Shown here piece after piece: positions 1 to 4,573 of a stretch of DNA of 6,080 nt; position 1 is the stretch's first letter; each line of letters starts with the position of its first letter. This stretch comes from Chloroflexota bacterium (GTDB lineage Bacteria; Chloroflexota; Chloroflexia; Thermomicrobiales; UBA6265): assembly GCA_023424355.1 (NCBI GenBank), contig JAFAEA010000091.1, positions 1-6,080 on the forward strand, given 5' to 3'. A program made the translations under genes and the position numbers. Under the pieces are notes generated by a model. The model did not search any database, had not been told where the DNA came from, and saw only the letters and a program-made list of their open reading frames with translations.

Positions 1-1
1 C

Positions 2-232
2 CCAAGAAATGAAGTAGCGAGCTACCTCAAAATCATCATCAACTACCCTGGATTCACCATGGAACATGCTGAAGCGATTTCCGACGCATTGGATTTTTGG
101 GTGACTCAACCGAAATTGGATTTTGCCAATTGCTTCCACCTCGCTCTGGCGAAGGAGTTGGGGATGACGCAGATCTATACCTTCGACAAAAAGATGGATC
201 GCTTCCCCGGCATCGAGCGAATCGAGCCCTGA
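2..232 (+). CDS. PIN-domain protein (VapC/PilT-like), 3' part only
   Basis: The reading frame is open from the window edge to TGA and gives 76 C-terminal residues; the start and any antitoxin gene lie upstream of the window. The tail matches the end of PIN-domain ribonucleases: LDFANCFHLALAKELG (residues 39-54 of the visible part) is the third-acidic-residue helix, YTFDKKMDRF (59-68) is the strand and loop with the fourth acidic residue (D62), and the protein closes with PGIERIEP, a usual family ending. PIN proteins are small Mg2+-dependent RNases, often toxins of type II toxin-antitoxin pairs. In the usual DFADA-x-H-x-A-x-A motif the Asp before Ala is catalytic; here that position is Asn43, although D40 is present, so activity is uncertain. 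The fold assignment is secure; toxin function is inference because neither the N-terminus nor a partner gene is visible. Confidence 0.8.
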   Translation, partial: PRNEVASYLKIIINYPGFTMEHAEAISDALDFWVTQPKLDFANCFHLALAKELGMTQIYTFDKKMDRFPGIERIEP

Positions 233-266
233 TCTTTCCAGAGCCGACCCGTCAAAACGAAGTAAT

Positions 267-308
267 AAGCACCACACCGGCGAGAGAAGTCCCGCCGGTG
301 TGGTGCTT
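267..308. terminator. Bidirectional intrinsic terminator between convergent genes
   Basis: A perfect 16-bp inverted repeat (267-282 and 293-308) encloses a 10-nt loop, with a GC-rich upper stem and A/T at its base. On the + strand it ends in a short run of four T (307-310). Read on the - strand, the stem base also ends in TT, though the T run is weaker there. It sits between the stop of the PIN gene and the stop of the convergent SRPBCC gene, so it probably ends both transcripts. Confidence 0.85.
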
Positions 309-332
309 TTCATCCAGGGTTCCTGTGGCAGA

Positions 333-749
333 TTAGGCAGCCAACACCTTCTCCAGCTCAGAGAACATGTACTGCCATCCGGCCTTGGCTCCACCCTTCT
401 CCTGGCGGGCGCCATCCTTGAAGCCGGTGATGACCAGATTCAGGTCCGTTCCGCCATCGGCTTCGGAGAGGATGAAAGTCACCAGCGTTTCGCTGAGTTC
501 GCCATCGACTCCCGGGGCCACCCATGTGTATACCAGCTTGTTCGGCTCATCGAGCTCGGTGACTTCGCAATCAATGGTCTGATCGTATCCCTGGGCGCCA
601 GAGAACTGGAACTTGTGACCAACCTGGGGCTTGAAGGTGTTGGATTTGAACATCATCCATTCGGAAAGCGTTTCCGGAGTGGTGAGGGCGCTCCACACCT
701 TGTTGATCGGGCTGTTGAACTTGGTATCGATAACGACTGGTTCGCTCAT
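333..749 (-). CDS. SRPBCC / AHSA1-like (START-fold) protein, partner of ArsR
   Basis: 138 residues of the SRPBCC superfamily, activator-of-Hsp90-ATPase-like branch (COG3832 type), a helix-grip fold with a hydrophobic ligand cavity. Family signs: an N-terminal strand and helix with SPINKVWSALTTPETLSEWM (residues 13-32), the F-x-P-x-V-G-H-x-F-x-F turn at 39-49, the V-x-E-L-D-E-P-N-K-L-V-Y-T-W segment (63-76), and the C-terminal amphipathic helix with GGAKAGWQYMFSELEKVL (119-136). It is probably soluble and cytoplasmic; no signal peptide or membrane segment is seen. The ATG overlaps the ArsR stop as ATGA, and a GGAG site 8 nt upstream lies inside the last ArsR codons, which fixes this start over a longer one at 812 and implies translational coupling. 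ArsR-SRPBCC operons of this kind are widespread; the partner is thought to bind or act on a small hydrophobic molecule, but the ligand cannot be read from sequence. Confidence 0.9.
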   Translation of the reverse strand: MSEPVVIDTKFNSPINKVWSALTTPETLSEWMMFKSNTFKPQVGHKFQFSGAQGYDQTIDCEVTELDEPNKLVYTWVAPGVDGELSETLVTFILSEADGGTDLNLVITGFKDGARQEKGGAKAGWQYMFSELEKVLAA

Positions 750-1045
750 TTTTCGTTCTCCAATATATTCCTGAGTCGTGCAATGCGCACTTCCCAAAAC
801 TGCTGAACCCACTCCTGAATCTCCTGGAGTGGTTCGGGCGTGGCTCTGTACCGCGTTTCTCGCCCGACCTTCCGCTCGCTCACCAGCCCAGCCTCTTTCA
901 GAATAGCAAGATGCTTCGAGATGGCTGTACGCCCCATATCAAACGGGGCCATGAGTTCGTGAAGGGGTAGCTCCCCGGCTTCCGTGAGCATTCGTAGGAG
1001 CTCGCGACGCGTGGGATCGGCTACGGCACTGTACACATCGCGCAC
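746..1045 (-). CDS. ArsR-family winged-helix repressor of its own operon
   Basis: 99 residues, an ArsR/SmtB-type dimeric wHTH DNA-binding protein. VYSAVADPTRRELLRML (4-20) is the typical first helix pair, GRTAISKHLAILKEAGLV (38-55) is the helix-turn-helix with recognition helix, RKVGRETRYRAT (58-69) is the wing, and W79...FW84...RLRNIL (90-95) is the C-terminal dimerisation helix. There are no Cys residues and no CVC-type metal site, so it is not a classical arsenite or cadmium sensor; it belongs to the SRPBCC-associated, non-metal type. The GTG start is chosen because GGGAGGTGA lies just upstream with good spacing. An upstream in-frame ATG at 1090 (114 aa) has no comparable site. The gene is first in a two-gene operon, overlapping the SRPBCC gene by 4 bp. 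It is likely autoregulated through the palindromes at 1103-1118 and 1132-1149. Confidence 0.9.
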   Translation of the reverse strand: MRDVYSAVADPTRRELLRMLTEAGELPLHELMAPFDMGRTAISKHLAILKEAGLVSERKVGRETRYRATPEPLQEIQEWVQQFWEVRIARLRNILENEK

Positions 1046-1049
1046 AAGT

Positions 1050-1058
1050 TCACCTCCC
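1050..1058 (-). promoter_or_regulatory. Strong Shine-Dalgarno that fixes the GTG start of arsR-like gene
   Basis: Read on the - strand this is GGGAGGTGA, nearly a full anti-16S match, with the GGAGG core 7 nt before the GTG at 1045. It supports the GTG start over the ATG at 1090. Confidence 0.8.
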
Positions 1059-1102
1059 ACTACGTGCCAAACATTCAGGACGCTGCGCATCGACCCGAAT
1101 GC

Positions 1103-1118
1103 GACACCGTTTGGTGTC
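1103..1118. promoter_or_regulatory. Operator O2: second palindrome at the expected transcription start
   Basis: GACACC-GTTT-GGTGTC has perfect 6-bp arms. Its centre is 30 bp (about three helical turns) from that of O1, and it covers roughly +1 to +17 of the predicted - strand transcript. O1 and O2 together form a 46-bp hyphenated inverted repeat. Cooperative binding of two ArsR dimers on one DNA face is plausible but inferred. Confidence 0.75.
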
Positions 1119-1125
1119 TTATTCG

Positions 1126-1155
1126 ATAATAGGACACTAAACGGTGTCCTGTCAA
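1126..1155 (-). promoter_or_regulatory. Sigma70-type promoter of the ArsR-SRPBCC operon
   Basis: On the - strand, TTGACA (1155-1150, a perfect -35) is followed by an 18-nt spacer and TATTAT (1131-1126, five of six -10 bases). The expected transcription start is near 1119, giving a leader of about 75 nt before the GTG start. The spacer consists exactly of a palindromic operator. The element match is seen directly; promoter activity is inferred. Confidence 0.85.
1132..1149. promoter_or_regulatory. Operator O1: palindrome filling the -35/-10 spacer
   Basis: GGACAC-TAAACG-GTGTCC has perfect 6-bp arms, extending to 7 bp with the flanking A1131 and T1150. It fills the whole spacer of the arsR-like promoter, so a bound repressor dimer would block RNA polymerase directly. 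The core is a near-exact inverted copy (15 of 16) of the palindrome at 1103-1118. The best candidate ligand is the ArsR-type protein encoded just downstream. Confidence 0.8.
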
Positions 1156-1164
1156 CCTCTCGAA

Positions 1165-1179
1165 AGAAATACAATTTCT
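1165..1179. repeat. Small palindrome between the two divergent promoters
   Basis: AGAAAT-ACA-ATTTCT is a perfect 6-bp inverted repeat with a 3-nt centre. It lies upstream of the -35 box of the leftward promoter and upstream of the possible rightward promoter. It could be a regulator site or simply an AT-rich upstream element; nothing else supports a role. Confidence 0.35.
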
Positions 1180-1186
1180 CCTTCCC

Positions 1187-1227
1187 TTGCTTAATACGTG
1201 ACCATTGGGTAACATGATTTCCAATGG
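1187..1227 (+). promoter_or_regulatory. Possible promoter and operator pair of the ArsR-SRPBCC fusion gene
   Basis: TTGCTT (1187-1192) and TAACAT (1210-1215) are 17 nt apart and could be weak -35 and -10 boxes. Two CCAWTGG palindromes flank the -10: CCATTGG (1202-1208) inside the spacer and CCAATGG (1221-1227) at the expected start site. This echoes the spacer-plus-start-site layout of the leftward promoter with a different half-site, as expected if the fusion protein has its own operator. The -35 match is poor (3 of 6) and the sites are short, so confidence is low. Confidence 0.35.
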
Positions 1228-1235
1228 AGTGACAT

Positions 1236-1988
1236 ATGGATGACGACCGCCTTTGGAAAGCACTATCAGATCCCACTCGCCGCGCGATTCTGGATAACCT
1301 CGCGAGTTCGGCGCAAACGACTGGTGAACTGGTGGGTACATTCCCAAATCTGAGCAGATTCGCCGTGATGAAGCATCTCGGTGTGCTGGAATCGGCAGGA
1401 CTCGTCAGCCACACCCGCAAGGGACGGCAACGTTTCAACCATCTGAATGCGGTGCCACTCCGCAAGGTCTACGAGCGCTGGGTCGGTCATTTAGACGATG
1501 GGTTTGCGGCAAGCCTGTTGCGCATCGGAGATCTGGCTGAACAATCAGAGAGGGAATCGGACATGAATATTTCCATGCGACAAGTCGAGATTCATCAGGA
1601 ACACCGCATTCAGGCGGATGTGGAAAAGGTGTGGAGCATTCTCACCACACAGATCGGCGAATGGTGGCGCGTGCCTTACCGCATGTTCAGAGAAGGGTCC
1701 GAAATGACGCTGGATCTTCGTCCGGGAGGTGGTTTGGTAGAGAAAAAGGGCGATGCGTTCGTATTCTGGGCGCTGATAACGGCGGTGCATCCGGGCAAAT
1801 CGCTAGAGCTCGATGGGCTGAACGGTCCGGTACAGGGTCGATTCACCTTCTCGATTGCTGAGGATGCGGGCCGCTGCCTCCTGAAGATCGACCACTCCAC
1901 CATCGAGGTCGATGATGGCGAACCAGAAGGGTACAGCGGCGGTTGGGAACATCTGGCGAATGGCGTGAAAGAACTGGCGGAAGCTTAA
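1236..1988 (+). CDS. ArsR-SRPBCC fusion protein (wHTH repressor fused to START-fold domain)
   Basis: 250 residues in two domains. Residues 1-100 are ArsR-type wHTH: LWKALSDPTRRAILDNL (6-22), the helix-turn-helix NLSRFAVMKHLGVLESAGLV (38-57), the wing KGRQRFNHL (62-70) and a dimerisation helix around RWVGHLDD (81-88). Residues about 114-250 form an SRPBCC domain: VEIHQEHRIQADVEKVWSIL, a short W-rich turn (IGEWWRVPYR), GGGLVEK, and a C-terminal helix with YSGGWEHLANGVKELAEA. An acidic linker (SERESD) joins them. The fusion should put ligand sensing and DNA binding in one chain. GGAG at 1226-1229, 6 nt before ATG, supports the start. No CVC metal site is present. An in-frame ATG at codon 110 with its own Shine-Dalgarno could also yield the SRPBCC domain alone. 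It is divergent from a split ArsR + SRPBCC operon. The domain assignment is firm; the ligand and targets are unknown. Confidence 0.9.
   Translation: MDDDRLWKALSDPTRRAILDNLASSAQTTGELVGTFPNLSRFAVMKHLGVLESAGLVSHTRKGRQRFNHLNAVPLRKVYERWVGHLDDGFAASLLRIGDLAEQSERESDMNISMRQVEIHQEHRIQADVEKVWSILTTQIGEWWRVPYRMFREGSEMTLDLRPGGGLVEKKGDAFVFWALITAVHPGKSLELDGLNGPVQGRFTFSIAEDAGRCLLKIDHSTIEVDDGEPEGYSGGWEHLANGVKELAEA
1548..1565 (+). promoter_or_regulatory. Possible internal ribosome binding site and start inside the fusion gene
   Basis: GAGAGGG (1548-1554) lies 8 nt before an in-frame ATG (1563-1565, codon 110), exactly at the boundary between the ArsR and SRPBCC domains. It could give a free 141-residue SRPBCC protein, or be a relic of the ribosome binding site of a once-separate gene. 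A chance purine run is possible. Confidence 0.4.
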
Positions 1989-1993
1989 ACGAG

Positions 1994-2024
1994 AACGAGG
2001 CGGTCGAAATTCGACCGCCTCGTT
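1994..2024. terminator. Bidirectional terminator between convergent genes
   Basis: AACGAGGCGGTCGAA (1994-2008) and its exact reverse complement (2010-2024) form a 15-bp inverted repeat around a single A; in practice about 13 bp with a 5-nt AAATT loop. It is GC-rich in the middle, with AA at one base and TTT at the other. It starts 5 nt after the fusion-gene stop and lies 11 bp from the stop of the convergent oxidoreductase gene, so it can serve both. Confidence 0.85.
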
Positions 2025-2035
2025 TGCCGTTCCAA

Positions 2036-2896
2036 CTAGTTCTTCGCCACGATCTGCGGCAAAATTTTCTCCGCCGCTTCCGTGAGTTCACCCACCTTGT
2101 ATGGTGGGGCCAGGTACAGAACCATGTGCGTGACTCCTGCATCGACGAATGCCTGAATCTCGCGGACCGATCCCTCAACGTCATCGAGGTCCAGCTTGCG
2201 CTGCGCGCTCAGCTCGATTTCGCCGAAATCGCGTCCAACATCATCGCAGTGCTGCTTGAGCACCTCCACCTTGTGCTTGAAGGTCTCGAGGTCGCCACCG
2301 GAGTAGTTCCAGATATCGGCGTGCTTCGCCACGATCTTGAGTGTGAGTTGCTCGCCGCTTCCACCGATCAGGATCGGCGGGCCGGGTTTCTGTACCGGCT
2401 TCGGAGAGAGCCGGGCTCCGTGGAGTTGGTAGTACTTGCCATCGTAATCCACCGTTTCCTGCGACCACATCGCCTTGGTTATTTCGATCGCCTCCTCCAG
2501 CATGCGCAGGCGCTTGCCTGGAGTTGGAAGCTCGATGTTGCGGCTGCGATGTTCGAACTCGTTCCAGCCGGCACCATCACCGAATTCGACGCGCCCATTG
2601 CTGATCACATCCACTGTCGCTGCCATTTGCGCGTGCAGCGCTGGATCGCGATAGGTGTTGCAGCCAGTGAGCAAACCGAGCCGGATGCGTCTGGTGCTGG
2701 CGGCGAGCGCCGAGAGCATGGTCCAGCCTTCGAAGCAATCTCCCAATCCTTCGGAGTTATCAATTGGGTTGAGATGATCGAACAGCCAACCGTGGGTGAA
2801 GGCGGGAATCTCATCCGCCTCTTGCCATACGGCCAGAATCGATTCCCAGGTATCGTGCTGTTGGGCGGTTTTGAATCCGAAACGCAATGGGTACAT
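2036..2896 (-). CDS. LLM-class (luciferase-like) oxidoreductase, probably F420-dependent
   Basis: 286 residues, a TIM-barrel luciferase-like monooxygenase family protein. It resembles the Rv1855c-type group (TIGR03560-like): MYPLRFGFKTAQQHDTWESIL at the N-terminus, WTMLSALAASTRRIRLGLLT (58-77), the NTYRDPALHAQMAATVDVIS segment (80-99), GRVEFGDGAGWNEFEH (101-116), ETVDYDGKYYQL (147-158), SPKPVQKPGPPILIGGSGE (164-182) and HADIWN (192-197). Such enzymes transfer hydride or activate oxygen using reduced F420 or FMN; the substrate is unknown. The usual GLGAGW reads GDGAGW here, a mild deviation. The ATG at 2896 is chosen because AAAGGA precedes it and the family's conserved RFGFKT begins right after it; upstream in-frame ATGs at 2923 and 2974 lack good sites. 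It is a single-gene unit, divergent from the propeller gene. F420 rather than FMN is inferred from family habit. Confidence 0.88.
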   Translation of the reverse strand: MYPLRFGFKTAQQHDTWESILAVWQEADEIPAFTHGWLFDHLNPIDNSEGLGDCFEGWTMLSALAASTRRIRLGLLTGCNTYRDPALHAQMAATVDVISNGRVEFGDGAGWNEFEHRSRNIELPTPGKRLRMLEEAIEITKAMWSQETVDYDGKYYQLHGARLSPKPVQKPGPPILIGGSGEQLTLKIVAKHADIWNYSGGDLETFKHKVEVLKQHCDDVGRDFGEIELSAQRKLDLDDVEGSVREIQAFVDAGVTHMVLYLAPPYKVGELTEAAEKILPQIVAKN

Positions 2897-2905
2897 GATT
2901 CTCGT

Positions 2906-2911
2906 TCCTTT
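2906..2911 (-). promoter_or_regulatory. Shine-Dalgarno that fixes the LLM oxidoreductase start
   Basis: AAAGGA on the - strand lies 9 nt before the ATG at 2896. It supports that start over the in-frame ATGs at 2923 and 2974. Confidence 0.6.
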
Positions 2912-2939
2912 CGGTATGTTCATCTGTATCTCATCTTCT

Positions 2940-2967
2940 CCCATTATGGGCATTGTGGAAATCACAA
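2940..2967. promoter_or_regulatory. Two palindromes in the divergent intergenic region
   Basis: The 150-bp gap between the divergent LLM and propeller genes must hold promoters for both. It contains CCCAT-T-ATGGG (2940-2950), within which CATAAT is a possible - strand -10, and TTGTG-GAAAT-CACAA (2953-2967). On the + strand TAGAAT (3006-3011) is a fair -10 without a clear -35. A regulator site is possible, but no full promoter can be assigned on either strand. Confidence 0.35.
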
Positions 2968-3046
2968 GCCGCAAGAATGAAGAATCGAAACAAATACCTC
3001 ACTGCTAGAATCCGAAATGTAATCGCTCTGCAATGAGGAGAAAACA

Positions 3047-4162
3047 ATGGCCGGTGTACGTGTATTGGTTGGCACCGCAAAAGGTGCCTTCATCTTAACA
3101 TCCGACGAAGAACGCAAAAACTGGGATATCAGCGAACCATTGATGCCGGGAGCCGAGGTGTATCACATCAAGGGATCCCCGGTGAATCCGGATCTCATTT
3201 GGGCGAGCCAGCCAAACGACTGGTTTGGACAGCTCATCCATCGCTCGACCGATGGCGGCAAAACCTGGGAGAAAGTTGGCAGCGAGTTCAACTACACCGG
3301 CGAAACTGGCACGCACCAGTGGTACGATGGCACCCCGCATCCGTGGGAGTTCAAACGAGTTTGGCACCTCGAGCCCAGCCTCCACGATGAGAAGGTTCTG
3401 TACGCTGGTGTCGAGGATGCTGCCATGTTCAAATCACTCGATGGCGGCGATTCCTGGACCGAGCTCGATGGACTCCGTAACCACGCCACGGGTAACAACT
3501 GGCAACCGGGTGCCGGCGGTATGTGCCTGCACACCATTTTGCAGGATCCCGATAATGCCGATCGTTTGTATATCGCCATCTCGGCGGCGGGTGCATTCCG
3601 CACCGATGATGGTGGCGCAAGCTGGCTTCCGATCAACAAGGGGCTCCGCTCCGAATACATCCCGGATCACGATGCCGAGGTTGGACACTGCGTCCACAAT
3701 CTGGCGCTGCATCCATCCAAACCGGAAACGGTTTTCATGCAGAAGCATTGGGATGTGATGCGAACTGACAATGCCGGTGATATGTGGACCGAGATCAGCG
3801 GCAATCTGCCGAGCGATTTCGGATTCCCAATTGTGGTGCACGCGCACGAGCCGGAAACCATTTATGTGGTGCCGATTTTGAGTGACTACTATCACTACCC
3901 GCCGGAAGGCAAGCTGCGGGTGTATCGCAGTCGCAACGGTGGCAATGAGTGGGAAGCCCTCACGAACGGCCTGCCGCAAGAGAACTGCTACGTGAATATC
4001 CTGCGCGATGCCATGAGCATCGATCGCCTCGATAGTTGTGGCATCTATTTCGGTACCACCGGTGGTCAGGTGTATGCATCTGCCGATAGTGGCGATAATT
4101 GGCAGGCGATTGTGAAGGACCTGCCGAAGGTACTCAGCGTGGAAGTGCAGACACTCTCATGA
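3047..4162 (+). CDS. Asp-box (BNR-repeat) beta-propeller protein
   Basis: 371 residues, WD40/YVTN/BNR-like propeller of the sialidase/VPS10 superfamily. Six Asp-box motifs (S/T-x-D/N-x-G-x-x-W) recur every 50-63 residues: STDGGKTW (67-74), SLDGGDSW (130-137), TDDGGASW (186-193), TDNAGDMW (240-247), SRNGGNEW (295-302) and SADSGDNW (345-352). A degenerate copy, SDEERKNW (19-26), suggests a seven-bladed propeller. The N-terminus VRVLVGTAKGAFILTSD is the usual opening of this family and there is no signal peptide, so it is probably cytoplasmic, unlike true secreted sialidases. I see no basis for calling it an active glycosidase; it may be a binding scaffold. GAGGAG 6 nt before the ATG marks the start. 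It overlaps the next gene by ATGA, so the two products are probably made together. Confidence 0.9.
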   Translation: MAGVRVLVGTAKGAFILTSDEERKNWDISEPLMPGAEVYHIKGSPVNPDLIWASQPNDWFGQLIHRSTDGGKTWEKVGSEFNYTGETGTHQWYDGTPHPWEFKRVWHLEPSLHDEKVLYAGVEDAAMFKSLDGGDSWTELDGLRNHATGNNWQPGAGGMCLHTILQDPDNADRLYIAISAAGAFRTDDGGASWLPINKGLRSEYIPDHDAEVGHCVHNLALHPSKPETVFMQKHWDVMRTDNAGDMWTEISGNLPSDFGFPIVVHAHEPETIYVVPILSDYYHYPPEGKLRVYRSRNGGNEWEALTNGLPQENCYVNILRDAMSIDRLDSCGIYFGTTGGQVYASADSGDNWQAIVKDLPKVLSVEVQTLS

Positions 4163-4461
4163 TTCGTGTGATTATCCCTTCCCAATTGGGATCGCTCACA
4201 GATGCACCTCGAGAAGTCGATCTCGAGGTGGCTGAACCGGTGACTCTTGGCGGTGTGCTGGATGCGCTGGAAACGGCGTATCCAAGCCTGCGAGGATTGC
4301 TGCGCGATCCAGCCAGTGGCAAACGCCGACCGATGATCCGCTTCTTTGTTGCCGAAGAAGATATCTCCCACATCGCTATGGATGCCGATATCACCGAGCA
4401 ACTGGATGGTGGTCGCGAATCCGTGTGGATCGTGGCGGCGATTTCGGGCGGAGCGGCTTAG
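4159..4461 (+). CDS. MoaD/ThiS-like beta-grasp protein ending GG-AA
   Basis: 100 residues with the layout of ubiquitin-like sulfur carriers: first strand MIRVIIPSQL, the T-L-G-G-V-L-D-A-L-E-T-A-Y-P-S-L helix segment (29-44), L-R-D (48-50), FFVAEEDI (62-69) matching the usual F-V-N-x-x-D-I, the D-x-x-L-x-D-G stretch in altered form (AMDADITEQLDGG, 73-85) and VWIVAAISGGAA at the end. MoaD and ThiS carry sulfur as a thiocarboxylate on a terminal Gly-Gly; here two Ala follow G97-G98, so either trimming is needed or this is not a sulfur carrier. The ATG overlaps the propeller stop (ATGA) and no good Shine-Dalgarno is present, so translation probably depends on coupling. No moaE, thiG or adenylating enzyme gene is in the window. 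The fold is likely; the function is open. Confidence 0.85.
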   Translation: MIRVIIPSQLGSLTDAPREVDLEVAEPVTLGGVLDALETAYPSLRGLLRDPASGKRRPMIRFFVAEEDISHIAMDADITEQLDGGRESVWIVAAISGGAA

Positions 4462-4509
4462 CAGCTCGGCCCGGACCCACCGGATAACTTGTCCGAAGGA
4501 GAAACTGCA

Positions 4510-4549
4510 CTGCGGTAGATGATTCCAGTACCGGACGCATCTACCGCGG
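4510..4549 (+). terminator. Possible terminator or leader hairpin after the MoaD-like gene
   Basis: GCGGTAGATG (4512-4521) pairs perfectly with 4538-4547 around a 16-nt loop, extended by a G-U and a C-G pair. It lies in the 112-bp gap between the MoaD-like gene and the DinB-like gene. The downstream run is GAGCTATTT, not a true T tract, so termination would be weak; it could equally be a structured 5' leader of the next gene. Confidence 0.4.
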
Positions 4550-4573
4550 AGCTATTTGAGAGATATTCATCAC

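Noticed and set aside
300..806. + strand open frame opposite the SRPBCC gene
   Set aside because: The complementary strand encodes a well-matched SRPBCC domain with a ribosome binding site and ATGA coupling; the + frame has no family features and starts inside the terminator stem.
1103..1148. 46-bp inverted repeat considered as an intrinsic terminator or mobile-element end
   Set aside because: It lies precisely over consensus promoter boxes with two palindromic halves and has no T tract or transposase nearby; an operator pair explains it better.
1046..1465. N-terminal extension of the ArsR-type gene to a start at 1465
   Set aside because: It would run antisense through the fusion gene and across its own promoter and operators; the GTG at 1045 with GGGAGGTGA fits the family length.
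1943..2980. Long + strand open frame (345 codons) opposite the LLM oxidoreductase gene
   Set aside because: It is antisense to a clearly conserved protein, has no recognisable motif, begins inside the fusion gene and runs through the terminator hairpin; it is a shadow caused by codon bias.
3071..3088. Short hairpin GGCACC...GGTGCC near the start of the propeller gene
   Set aside because: Only 6 bp within conserved codons (GTAKGA); likely chance in GC-rich coding sequence.
3434..3979. - strand open frame opposite the propeller gene
   Set aside because: The + strand shows regularly spaced Asp boxes over the same stretch; the antisense frame has no motif or ribosome binding site.
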